DNA of 64,000 bases from Notoacmeibacter sp. MSK16QG-6 (GTDB taxonomy: Bacteria; Pseudomonadota; Alphaproteobacteria; Rhizobiales; Rhizobiaceae), in contig NZ_JAMYXM010000001.1 in assembly GCF_024158145.1 (NCBI RefSeq), positions 1 through 64,000 on the forward strand, read 5' to 3'. Numbering within the stretch: position 1 is the first letter of the stretch; every line of letters starts with the position of its first letter. A program made the translations under genes and the position numbers. Below, piece by piece: positions 47,326 through 56,208 of the stretch. Under the pieces are notes generated by a model, which worked only from the letters and a program-made list of their open reading frames with translations, had not been told where the DNA came from and made no database searches.

Positions 47326-48507
47326 TCAGGCTGCTCTTGCCGTTTTGCTTCGCTTCAAAAGGCGTTGCAGGCTCTGCAAAAGCCGGTCGATATCGGCGTC
47401 GCTTGCGTCGAGGCCGAGAGACACCCGCAATGCCCCGTCAACGCGTTCCGCATTCATGACCTCAAGAACGTGGCTTGGTCCAACCTTTCCTGAGGAGCAG
47501 GCCGAACCCGCGGAAACGGCAATGCCATCCAGATCGAGCGCAATCTGTGCGGTTTCCGCCTTTATTCCGGGCAAACTGAAGAAGCTCGTGTTGGGAAGCC
47601 GCTGTACCGCATCGCCGTGGATGATCGCCGAAGGGCATAGCATCCGGAGTTCAGCCTCGAAACGATCTCGCTGGACTACGGTATCGGCCCAGCGCTCCTC
47701 GGCCATATCGATAAGCGCAGCCTGCACGGCAGCGCCGAAGCCGGCGATCCCAACAGTATTTTCCGTTCCGGCGCGGTGGCCTTTTTCCTGCCCGCCACCC
47801 GTAATGAGCGGTCGCGGCATCATAAGATCAGACAAGGCGACCAGAGCGCCGATTCCGCGTGGTCCACCAAGCTTGTGCGCGGACAAGATGAAATAGTCGC
47901 CTGCCGGATTTGAAAGATCGATCGGCAGCCGGCCCGCCATCTGGACCGCATCGACAACGAGCGTTCCGCCTTTGGCGCGGACAAGCGAGGCCAGTTCGGT
48001 CAGCGGCTGCATGACGCCAGTTTCGTTGCAGGCTGCAGGCATGGCGACCAAAGGCATGCCTGACGCGGCATCGTGTCGGTCCAGAAGATCTTCGAGGATA
48101 ATGAGGTCCACCGTGCCATGTTCGGTGACGGGAACCTGAACGACATCATCGAAAGCAAATCGGCCGCCCGAAAGAAGACAGGGATGGGCGCTGGCGGCGA
48201 CATATAGTTTAGAGAAGCGCACCGGCGCGCGGCCCATCGTCCAGTCAGGAGTCAACACGAAATTCGCAGCTTCGGTGGCCCCCGACGTGAAAATCATCTG
48301 TTTTGCCTGTCCGCCGAACAGGCAATCGATCTGCTGACGCGACTGGTCGACGAGCGACCGTGCTGCGCGGCCGTCAGTGTGTACGGAAGAGGGATTTGCA
48401 TCTATCAGAAGGGCGGCAAGCATGGCGTCATAAGCCTGCGGCCGCAGTGGCGCACTGGCATTATAATCCATGTAGAGGCGCGCTTTGCTGCCTGACATTC
48501 CGTCCAT
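47326..48507 (-). CDS. Cysteine desulfurase, IscS/NifS type, first gene of suf
   Basis: About 393 residues; ATG at 48507 or 48498, with no decisive ribosome-binding site. It belongs to group I: LYMDYNASAPLRPQAYDAML, PLP lysine in ILSAHKLGGPRGIG and catalytic Cys in SAGSACSSGKVGPSHVL. The extended Cys loop separates it from SufS (group II) further down the operon, so the operon carries two desulfurases. An Irr-type box lies about 95 bases upstream. It may serve the operon or other sulfur-transfer needs. Confidence 0.93.
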   Translation of the reverse strand: MDGMSGSKARLYMDYNASAPLRPQAYDAMLAALLIDANPSSVHTDGRAARSLVDQSRQQIDCLFGGQAKQMIFTSGATEAANFVLTPDWTMGRAPVRFSKLYVAASAHPCLLSGGRFAFDDVVQVPVTEHGTVDLIILEDLLDRHDAASGMPLVAMPAACNETGVMQPLTELASLVRAKGGTLVVDAVQMAGRLPIDLSNPAGDYFILSAHKLGGPRGIGALVALSDLMMPRPLITGGGQEKGHRAGTENTVGIAGFGAAVQAALIDMAEERWADTVVQRDRFEAELRMLCPSAIIHGDAVQRLPNTSFFSLPGIKAETAQIALDLDGIAVSAGSACSSGKVGPSHVLEVMNAERVDGALRVSLGLDASDADIDRLLQSLQRLLKRSKTARAA

Positions 48508-48599
48508 CTCTTCACGATGCTGGCCAACGCACCGTAATTTCCTTGAAAAATAGGCCTCGGCTGTCCTATTTAGCCACCCGACCGGACGGCTACCACAAT

Positions 48600-48620
48600 C
48601 ACTTAGAATGGTTCTAAGTG
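48600..48620. promoter_or_regulatory. Irr-type iron control element (ICE) at the suf promoter
   Basis: A perfect 9-3-9 palindrome, CACTTAGAA and TTCTAAGTG around TGG. The core TTAGAA-TGG-TTCTAA matches the rhizobial Irr box TTTAGAAyrrTTCTAAA at all but the outermost bases. A further half-site TTAGAA follows on the plus strand (to about 48627). It lies between divergent genes, 93 bases before the cysteine desulfurase and 83 before the hydrolase. Irr represses iron-using genes under iron limitation in rhizobia. Confidence 0.75.
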
Positions 48621-48703
48621 TTTTAGAAAGCCGGCCCGATGGCGTCAAGGCGAAGCAATGGCCTGAATGTCAGGATTAAACGCATTTCGAGAAAGAGTGA
48701 AAA

Positions 48704-49378
48704 ATGCCAGAGGTGATCTTCGCCGGCCCCGCCGGTCGGCTCGAGGGACGCTACCAGCCTTCCAAGGAGAAAAACGCCCCGATCGCCATGGTGCTGCATC
48801 CGCACCCACAATTCGGCGGCACGATGAACAACAAAATCGTGTACGATCTGTTCTACATGTTTCAAAAGCGTGGCTTCACGACGCTGCGTTTCAACTTCCG
48901 CTCCATCGGACGATCACAGGGCCAATTCGATCATGGCGACGGTGAACTGTCCGATGCGGCGGCAGCTCTGGACTGGGTGCAGAGCCTGCATCCGGATTCC
49001 AAACATTGCTGGATCGCAGGCTATAGCTTCGGCTCGTGGATCGGCATGCAGCTTCTGATGCGCCGACCGGAGATCGAGGGGTTCATTTCCGTTTCGCCAC
49101 AGCCCAATCTCTACGACTTTTCGTTTCTGGCGCCTTGCCCCTCGTCTGGTCTGATTATTCACGGAACAGACGACCGCGTATCGACTCCAAAAGATGTGCA
49201 ACCGCTTGTCGACAAACTTCACACACAGAAGCACATCACGATCACACAAAGGCAAATAGAGGGTGCGAACCACTTCTATACCAACCATCACGACGAGTTG
49301 ATCGAAAGCTGCTCGGAATATCTCGACCGCCGCCTGAACGGAGAACTGACCCAGCCGAAACCGAAACGCATCCGCTGA
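48704..49378 (+). CDS. Alpha/beta hydrolase
   Basis: 224 residues, cytoplasmic. The nucleophile elbow is AGYSFGSW (GxSxG), the acid is in IHGTDDRV and the histidine in EGANHFYTNHH. The N-terminal LHPHPQFGGTMNNK is the oxyanion-side motif common in this family of small bacterial hydrolases. The substrate is unknown. Its stop codon overlaps the start of the interrupted gene that follows (TGATG). It is divergent from suf and shares the ICE-bearing promoter region. Confidence 0.9.
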   Translation: MPEVIFAGPAGRLEGRYQPSKEKNAPIAMVLHPHPQFGGTMNNKIVYDLFYMFQKRGFTTLRFNFRSIGRSQGQFDHGDGELSDAAAALDWVQSLHPDSKHCWIAGYSFGSWIGMQLLMRRPEIEGFISVSPQPNLYDFSFLAPCPSSGLIIHGTDDRVSTPKDVQPLVDKLHTQKHITITQRQIEGANHFYTNHHDELIESCSEYLDRRLNGELTQPKPKRIR

Positions 49379-49800
49379 TGGTTTTTCTGGCGCGGGGGGT
49401 CCGGCTCGCCGGAACTCTTTCGATCCTTATCTGCTCCGCTGGTCCAAGCGTAGCGGCCGATAAGGACTGGCAAGATCCTGACAGCCCATTTCGTATCGCC
49501 GAGGGCTAAGCCGACGTTCCGGTGACGTGCCGAACCATTGGTGACTGGATCGACCATGCGCCCGACATCGACGCCAGGTTTTCACTCACCATAGAGGGTA
49601 AGCTGGTCGATTCGCAGTGGGACGGCGCGCTCGCATATCTCATCATGTGCGATGAAGCGGCCATTCAGGTGATGTGCGTCACCTATAGCAGTGAAGGCCG
49701 AACAATAGGCGAAACAGTGCAGTTCGCCGGCGGCTGGAACCGTATTGGCAAAGGGCAGGTTCTTCTCGATCCCTGCCTCGCGAGACCGGTGGCCGATTAG
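49378..49800 (+). pseudogene. Secreted protein gene interrupted by an in-frame TAA
   Basis: One frame of 140 sense codons broken once, by TAA at 49507-49509 (codon 44). Before it is a signal peptide (MVFLARGVRLAGTLSILICS, cleavage near SVAA) and the mature start DKDWQDPDSPFRIAEG. After it the frame continues without shift (VTCRTIGDWIDHAPDIDARF to the C-terminus CLARPVAD). The downstream part carries four Cys, fitting two disulfides in the periplasm. Translation could restart at GTG 49522 but would lack the signal peptide. Family not recognised. It overlaps the end of anmK by 4 bases. Confidence 0.7.
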
Positions 49801-50942
49801 CCGGGCGATATCTTCTCGGGCCGGTGCAAAACGCCGCCCGTTACCGGCGCTTCGACACCTGTCGTCGTCGGCCATGTCAGCGGGAGCCCCTCAAAGCTTC
49901 TTATCGCCAGGTAAGCCCAGGCTTCCGCTTCCATCATGTCGCCCGACAGACCGCATTGCTCTGCGGTCTCCACCGTCGACTGAGAGGCAGCTTTCCGCAG
50001 ATCGTGAACGATCGCCGCGTTACGCGCGCCGCCCCCGGCTATTATCCAGCGTTTGGGGCGGACTTTGGCAAGATGGGCTGCTTCAAGAATTGCGGTGGCG
50101 GTGAGGCGTGCGAGGGTCGCTGCGCCATCGTGCAATTCCACGCCCGCCATATGGCCCAGTGTAAAATCGTTTCGATCCAGTGATTTCGGACCGTTTTTCT
50201 CAAAGAATGGATCGCTGAGATAGGCGTTCAGAACGCCATCGATTACCCTGCCCTCGCTGGCGATCGTGCCGTTCTGGTCAAAATCGATGCCCGCCTGCTC
50301 CTGCATCCACTGATCGATCAGCGCATTGCCGGGTCCGCAATCGAAAGCGAGTGGCGGTTCGCCTGGCCGGACAAAGGTGACGTTAGCGATCCCGCCAATA
50401 TTGACGAAGGCGATCGTTTCGTCATCAGCGCCAAGCAGACTGGCTAGAGCAGAGTGATAGGCCGGCACGAGCGGCGCGCCCTGCCCGCCATGCACCATAT
50501 CGCTGGCGCGCATGTCGGCAATCGTCGCTATACCCGTCAATCCGGCCAGTCGCTTGCCGTCGCCGAGTTGGACTGTCAACGCCCTTTCGGGTCGATGAAG
50601 CACGGTCTGGCCGTGGAAGCCGATCAGGTCTATTTCTTCGATAGTTAAGCCGAACCTCTGGCAAAATGAATCAACCGATGAAGCATGACGGTCGGTCAGT
50701 TCGCGCTCCAGATCAGCAAGGTCGCCCGGCCGGTCGTCACGGTCGGTCAGCGCCTCGGCTTCGACCAAACCGCTCGCCAGACGGCGGCGGAAACTCGCCT
50801 CATAAGGAAACAGGTGGCTCGGCCCCCGTTCCGTCACGCTGCGCCCGTCCGAACGGACAAGCGCTATGTCGATGCCATCCATCGACGTGCCGCTCATCAG
50901 GCCGAGGGCGGTTCTGACACATCCGATTCTTGTTTCGCTCAT
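49797..50942 (-). CDS. anmK: Anhydro-N-acetylmuramic acid kinase
   Basis: 381 residues. Recycles peptidoglycan by cleaving and phosphorylating 1,6-anhydro-MurNAc to MurNAc-6-phosphate. Motifs: GLMSGTSMDGIDIALV (phosphate binding), DLIGFHGQTVLHRP, ADMRASDMVHGGQGAPLVP and FVNIGGIANVTF, CGPGNALIDQW. Full length. It diverges from tyrS, the usual pairing in many proteobacteria. Confidence 0.96.
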   Translation of the reverse strand: MSETRIGCVRTALGLMSGTSMDGIDIALVRSDGRSVTERGPSHLFPYEASFRRRLASGLVEAEALTDRDDRPGDLADLERELTDRHASSVDSFCQRFGLTIEEIDLIGFHGQTVLHRPERALTVQLGDGKRLAGLTGIATIADMRASDMVHGGQGAPLVPAYHSALASLLGADDETIAFVNIGGIANVTFVRPGEPPLAFDCGPGNALIDQWMQEQAGIDFDQNGTIASEGRVIDGVLNAYLSDPFFEKNGPKSLDRNDFTLGHMAGVELHDGAATLARLTATAILEAAHLAKVRPKRWIIAGGGARNAAIVHDLRKAASQSTVETAEQCGLSGDMMEAEAWAYLAIRSFEGLPLTWPTTTGVEAPVTGGVLHRPEKISPG

Positions 50943-51016
50943 GCGGACAGTGTTAAAGCGCCCGCGAACGCCGCGCTAGCGGCGCGCGGTTCTTCTCCCA
51001 AGCCGGAATATTCATT

Positions 51017-52270
51017 ATGGCCTTCAAGTCCGATTTCCTGCGTATCATGTCCGAACGCGGCTTCATCCATCAGATATCCGACGAGACCGGGCTGGACGAT
51101 CTCTTCGCGACCGAGACGGTGACGGCTTATATCGGCTTCGACCCGACAGCCAAAAGCCTTCATGTCGGTTCGCTCATGCAGATTATGATGTTGCGCTGGA
51201 TGCAGCAAACCGGTCACCAGCCAATCGCGCTGATGGGCGGCGGCACGGGCATGATCGGCGATCCATCCTTCAAGGACGAGGCGCGGAAGCTTCAGACCAG
51301 CGAAACGATTACAGCCAATCTGAGCGGCATTCGCCAGGCCTTCGAGAACTACCTTTCATTCGGCGACGGCCCGACCGACGCGCTGATGATCGACAACGCC
51401 GAATGGCTGATGGACCTGGAGTATGTTCCATTTCTTCGGGATGTGGGCCGTCACTTTTCCGTCAACAGGATGCTTTCTTTCGATTCGGTGCGCATGCGGC
51501 TGGAGCGCGAGCAGTCGCTGTCATTTCTCGAATTCAACTACATGATCCTTCAGGCCTACGACTTCGTCGAGTTGAACCGTCGTCACGGCTGCCGGCTGCA
51601 ATTGGGCGGCTCCGACCAGTGGGGCAACATCGTCAATGGAATCGATCTGGGCCACAGGCTTGGCACGCCGCAACTCTATGCCCTCACCTCGCCTCTTCTA
51701 ACCACGTCTTCTGGCGCCAAGATGGGCAAGACGGCTGATGGCGCGGTGTGGCTCAACGCCGATATGCTTTCTCCATACGATTTCTGGCAATTCTGGCGGA
51801 ATACCGAAGACGCCGATGTCGAGCGCTTCCTGAAGCTCTATACCACGCTGCCGATGGACGAGATCGCCCGGCTGGCCGCTTTGAAAGACGCCGAGATCAA
51901 CGAAGCGAAGAAGGTACTGGCCAATGAAGTGACGACGCTTCTGCATGGCCGAGATGCGGCAGACGAGGCGGCCGACACTGCCCGGCGGACGTTTGAAGAA
52001 GGACAGACCGGTTCAGCACTGCCGCGTATCGAGATATCACGCAGCGAACTTGAAGGCGGTATCGGAATTCTGTCGCTGTTCGTCACCGCAGGCCTTGCCA
52101 GTTCGAACGGAGAAGCACGCCGGCAGGTCAAGGGTGGCGGATTAAAGCTCAACGATCGGCCTGTGACCGACGAACGCGGCACAGTCACAGCCGACGACCT
52201 TGGACCGGAGGGTCACATCAAGTTATCCGTCGGTAAGAAGAGGCATGCACTCGTGGTCCCGAGCTCGTAG
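51017..52270 (+). CDS. tyrS: Tyrosyl-tRNA synthetase
   Basis: 417 residues, a class I synthetase. The HIGH-type motif is in [15 protein letters not shown], the tyrosine-binding region includes [11 protein letters not shown], and the KMSKS-type loop is [17 protein letters not shown]-terminal S4-like RNA-binding domain ([20 protein letters not shown]) is intact. It is divergent from anmK (74-base gap) and converges on the large AsmA-like gene 3 bases away. Confidence 0.97.
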   Translation: MAFKSDFLRIMSERGFIHQISDETGLDDLFATETVTAYIGFDPTAKSLHVGSLMQIMMLRWMQQTGHQPIALMGGGTGMIGDPSFKDEARKLQTSETITANLSGIRQAFENYLSFGDGPTDALMIDNAEWLMDLEYVPFLRDVGRHFSVNRMLSFDSVRMRLEREQSLSFLEFNYMILQAYDFVELNRRHGCRLQLGGSDQWGNIVNGIDLGHRLGTPQLYALTSPLLTTSSGAKMGKTADGAVWLNADMLSPYDFWQFWRNTEDADVERFLKLYTTLPMDEIARLAALKDAEINEAKKVLANEVTTLLHGRDAADEAADTARRTFEEGQTGSALPRIEISRSELEGGIGILSLFVTAGLASSNGEARRQVKGGGLKLNDRPVTDERGTVTADDLGPEGHIKLSVGKKRHALVVPSS

Positions 52271-52273
52271 GGA

Positions 52274-55200
52274 TCAGCGGAAGGCAAAAATGGAGCGGAA
52301 TATCCCCGGCGCCACCACTGAAAGCGGATTGATGGTCAACTGGGGGTCCTTCGCCAGGCCGGACAAGCGGTAAGTCACACCGATCAGGCCCTTGTCGCGG
52401 CCGTTTCCGAGAACCATGCCAAGGATCGGAATTTCTCCGAAAATCCGGTTGAGGCCATAGGCTGGCATGAAGGTGCCGGTCATGTTCATCCGCCCCTCAG
52501 CGTCATAAACAGTCCCTTCGAACATCATGCCGATTTGCGGCCCGCGCACGACCCCATTGGCAACGTCGAGACGGTTCTTTGACTTGACGAGACTGACGCT
52601 GCCGCTTTCGAACGCGACATATTGCGTGTCGAGCTTGCCATTGACTCTCTGATTGAGACTTTGGCCTCCTGCTGGACGAGATGCCAGCGATTCCAGCCGC
52701 GGCTCGTTGACAATCAGGAAGTCGGAAAGATCGACAGTTCCGGTCATGGGCTGCGCCGCACCACCCGTCATCAGCGCATCGATCCGCCCGCCCGAGACCT
52801 TACCGTAGAGGTCCGTGAAACGAAGCAAAGCGCCAGCGTCGCCACTTTTTATCCGCAGTTTGCGATTGGCCTGCCGTTCATAGGTGAAGGCGACGCGCTT
52901 ACCACTTTTGAACACCGCGCTGAGAACGGCATGATCAGGTTCGTCTGACGTCCCGCTGAAAGTGATCTTCGCATTGCGCAGCGCCTCTTCACCGAACCCA
53001 CTCAGCGTTCCAACCAGAGCATCGAGTTCGACCCGATCGGCCAACCGCGTCTCGCCGTCCTGTGAAGTTTTCGGCTTTTCCGATGCCGGCGATGTCAGAA
53101 TTCTAACAATAGGGCGAGCATCGAGGCGCGGTCCACGTATCGTGATGCGCATGGTTTTGCCGTCTCGCCGGAGCGACAGACGGGCATCGTCGTTTTCATT
53201 CAAGGCAAGAACCGGAAAGTCGGCGCTCTCCAAACCCCCGTCGCGCAATGTCATCTTCCCCTCAAGCCGAGTCGCGCCGGCCTGAAGGTTAAAATTCGAT
53301 ATGCGGGTCGTGTCGGTCTTCGTCTCCAGCCTGAAGGCGGCCTTACCTGGAACGCCCAGGCCTTTCGACCAACCGATGGGCGAAACCGCAAGAGCGGCAT
53401 CCTTGAGATCGAGCGAAACGTCCTGCACGCCATCTGGCGCCAACGTCATTTCGGCATGCACGGTGCCGTTCATATAATCGGTCAGAGCAGGCGCAATCCG
53501 GTTCAACCCTTTTTCATCGAGCTTCGCGCGAACGGCGAACTCCATCGGCTGGTCCCTGGCCTGCTTTAGGTCGAGGCTGGCCTCCAGATCATCGAGCTTT
53601 CCTTGGAGCCGAAGCGTCAACCCGGTCGGATCGACAAACAGCGTTCCATCAGCATCTGCGACAGTGTGGCCGTCATACTCGCCGTCTAGAGAGGCATTCT
53701 CAAACTCGGCACTGACGGCGAAAGCACTGACCGACGGTTGCCCCAGCGTCGGCCCAAGAATGAGGTCGGCCTCGACATTGGCAGTCGCCATGCCAGAGAG
53801 GCGTTCAGGCGCGATTGGCAGCGGGGCATTGATCGGTTCCGACTGCGCGATCCGGGCGAGCGCTCCGCCATCGCCGGTTGCCGATACAGAGAGTTGGCTA
53901 CGCAGTGGCTTCGCCTTGGTGTCCGGTATATCCAATCGGGTCGATCCCAGTTCGAGCCGTTCTCCGCCGACCTCGCCCGATCCGTGCTCGACCAGGATTT
54001 CAGCCGTCGTTCCCTCCAGCTTGATCGTGCCGGCTGCATTCTCAATGTTTGGCAAATCGTCCGGCAGAGCGATGGATACGCCATCCATACGCATGGCAAG
54101 CTTCAGCTCGTCTTTTGTGTGGCGGGACTCCGGATCGAGAAGCTGCGGCAAAGGCGCGGCCACGTCGAGCTTGACGCTCCGACCAGAGCCTTTTTGAAGG
54201 TTTTCCAGAACGAATGCGCGGCTTTTCGGAGCCACCGTGTAGGGCCAGAGCCGCTTTAGATCGACAGAAGCCAATTCATCGGTTTCCAGCGACATGCCTA
54301 GAAAGGGCGGATCGGCAATCGCCAGCGCCACCCAGCCCTCAGCTTTGCCTCCCGGCCAATTGATCGCCATGCGGCCGCCGGATGCAATCTTCAAAAGAGG
54401 ATCGTAATTGCCGCGTAGCAGGAAATTACCCTCAAGCGCCGGCAATCCTGTGTCGACGGCGTTTATCGAGGCCCCGTTGGAGATCAATTCGAAACGATAA
54501 AGCGGCGTGCCCTCATCGCTACGGAGCGGGCTGGGACCGACCGCGCCGTCGAGCGGCAGATGAGTTTCGCCTATGCGGACGAAACCATCGTCGAACTCCG
54601 CTTTTCCGCTTCCCTCGCCCATGCGAACCGTCAGTGAGAACGATCCGCTGACGGGCTCATGAGGTCTCGGAGTCAGTTCGAAGTGATCGGCGGATACGGT
54701 CGCCATCAAACGGCCAGGCTCCTGCGCCCCTATCTCTGTGGCCTCCAGTTCGACGCCAACGCTATTCATATCAAGGCGGCTGCGCGCGGATGGCTGCAGG
54801 TCAAAATCCGGAAGATCGAGATTGGCTTTAAGCAGTTTGATCCGGCGATCGCTATCGAACGTCGCATCAGCTCGGATCGCAACATCGTATCGCAGCGTTT
54901 CCGTGACGTTATGAACGGCAGTCACCGCCTCCATCGTCAGTCCGCTGTTCCGATCTCTTTTTCGACGAATGCTGGATTCAGAAACGCGCAGTTCAAGCAA
55001 ACCGTGCGCAATCGTTACGTTCTTTAAACCGATACGGCGAAGGCCGAGATCGTCCGCGCGGCGGTCCAGAAAGCGGACCGATTGCATCACAAGACTGGTT
55101 GCTCGATCGGGGTCGATCTGGCCAGCGTCATTTCGGATTGGCGCGAGCGGATCGATGGAATCGCTTTGTCCGAGAAGCCCCGCCTCGATACGCCCCCCTT

Positions 55201-55612
55201 CCAACGCCAGACTGGACAGCGAAAGTCTGCCCTGCAGAAGCGCGGCGGGTGACAGCATGAGGTCGAGTGTCTGCAGAGAAGCGAGAGGAACGGGACTTTC
55301 GGGCGCCAGCAATGCCACATCGCGGAGATGGACAGCCAAACGCCATCCGTCGCGCAGACCCAAATCAATCCTGCCGATCCGCATGGCCACTGGTTGCGCG
55401 ATCGCGCGACGAAGAAGTTGATTCGTTTCCGCCGCGATGCGCTCTCGGCCGTAATCGCTTTGGACGACAAACCACAAACTGATGATGGCGGCTATGCATA
55501 GGCTGAGCGATGCGAGCAAAACGAAAAGCGCAATCCGCCTGAATCGCGCCGGTAGCGATCTGGACCGTGAACCCTCCCCGGCGGCCTCTTTCTCCCCAAG
55601 CGTTGTGTTCAA
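52274..55612 (-). CDS. Large AsmA/YhdP-like membrane-anchored protein
   Basis: 1112 residues. One transmembrane segment at about residues 27-52 anchors a long periplasmic part. Its long beta-rich repeats fit the AsmA-like/DUF3971 superfamily (bridge proteins implicated in phospholipid transport to the outer membrane). The C-terminal stretch RIFGEIPILGMVLGNGRDKG then GVTYRLSGLAKDPQLTINPL is typical of YhdP-type proteins. The best start is a TTG at 55612 behind a G-rich sequence; no ATG lies nearby, so the start is uncertain. It is divergent from bcp. Confidence 0.85.
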   Translation of the reverse strand: MNTTLGEKEAAGEGSRSRSLPARFRRIALFVLLASLSLCIAAIISLWFVVQSDYGRERIAAETNQLLRRAIAQPVAMRIGRIDLGLRDGWRLAVHLRDVALLAPESPVPLASLQTLDLMLSPAALLQGRLSLSSLALEGGRIEAGLLGQSDSIDPLAPIRNDAGQIDPDRATSLVMQSVRFLDRRADDLGLRRIGLKNVTIAHGLLELRVSESSIRRKRDRNSGLTMEAVTAVHNVTETLRYDVAIRADATFDSDRRIKLLKANLDLPDFDLQPSARSRLDMNSVGVELEATEIGAQEPGRLMATVSADHFELTPRPHEPVSGSFSLTVRMGEGSGKAEFDDGFVRIGETHLPLDGAVGPSPLRSDEGTPLYRFELISNGASINAVDTGLPALEGNFLLRGNYDPLLKIASGGRMAINWPGGKAEGWVALAIADPPFLGMSLETDELASVDLKRLWPYTVAPKSRAFVLENLQKGSGRSVKLDVAAPLPQLLDPESRHTKDELKLAMRMDGVSIALPDDLPNIENAAGTIKLEGTTAEILVEHGSGEVGGERLELGSTRLDIPDTKAKPLRSQLSVSATGDGGALARIAQSEPINAPLPIAPERLSGMATANVEADLILGPTLGQPSVSAFAVSAEFENASLDGEYDGHTVADADGTLFVDPTGLTLRLQGKLDDLEASLDLKQARDQPMEFAVRAKLDEKGLNRIAPALTDYMNGTVHAEMTLAPDGVQDVSLDLKDAALAVSPIGWSKGLGVPGKAAFRLETKTDTTRISNFNLQAGATRLEGKMTLRDGGLESADFPVLALNENDDARLSLRRDGKTMRITIRGPRLDARPIVRILTSPASEKPKTSQDGETRLADRVELDALVGTLSGFGEEALRNAKITFSGTSDEPDHAVLSAVFKSGKRVAFTYERQANRKLRIKSGDAGALLRFTDLYGKVSGGRIDALMTGGAAQPMTGTVDLSDFLIVNEPRLESLASRPAGGQSLNQRVNGKLDTQYVAFESGSVSLVKSKNRLDVANGVVRGPQIGMMFEGTVYDAEGRMNMTGTFMPAYGLNRIFGEIPILGMVLGNGRDKGLIGVTYRLSGLAKDPQLTINPLSVVAPGIFRSIFAFR

Positions 55613-55687
55613 CTTTGCCCCGTGGACCTCGCACGTCCGCTCCTGTATCGGACCGGAACAGCGCTATGTCAAAAGAGAGGCGAAGCT

Positions 55688-56155
55688 ATGACATTTCCGC
55701 AGAAGGGCGACACCGCACCGGACTTCACCTTACCTACAGACGGTGGGGCTGATTTTTCGCTTGCAGAGCATCGGGGCAAAAAGGTTGTTTTGTTCTTTTA
55801 TCCGAAAGACGACACATCGGGATGCACCGCTGAAGCGCTCGCCTTCACTGCGCTGAAAGACGAGTTCTCCGGTCACGGCGCGGTCGTTGTCGGCATCTCA
55901 CCGGACAATGTCAAAAAGCACGCGAAGTTTCGAGACAAGCATGAGCTGGACGTCATCCTCGCTTCGGATGAAGAGAAAAAAGTGCTGGAAACCTATGGAG
56001 TCTGGGTCGAGAAGAGCATGTATGGACGCAAATATATGGGCGTTCAGCGCAGCACCGTTCTCGTTGGTGAAGATGGCACGGTGCTGGAGAGCTGGTGGAA
56101 GGTGAAGGTTCCCGGTCATGCCGAGGCCGTGCTGGCCGCAGTCGAGTCGGCCTGA
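55688..56155 (+). CDS. bcp: Thioredoxin-dependent peroxiredoxin (Bcp/PrxQ), single-cysteine form
   Basis: 155 residues from the ATG at 55688 behind GAGG. Reduces hydroperoxides. The peroxidatic Cys is in DDTSGCTAEALAF; it is the only cysteine in the protein, so the usual resolving Cys five residues later is absent. Other Prx features, GDTAPDFTLPT and VVLFFYPKDDTSG, are intact. Monocistronic as far as I can see. Confidence 0.95.
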   Translation: MTFPQKGDTAPDFTLPTDGGADFSLAEHRGKKVVLFFYPKDDTSGCTAEALAFTALKDEFSGHGAVVVGISPDNVKKHAKFRDKHELDVILASDEEKKVLETYGVWVEKSMYGRKYMGVQRSTVLVGEDGTVLESWWKVKVPGHAEAVLAAVESA

Positions 56156-56208
56156 GACATAGAAGTTTAGTTAGCCAGCAGATCCAAACCGGTGGATGGA
56201 TATCCGCC

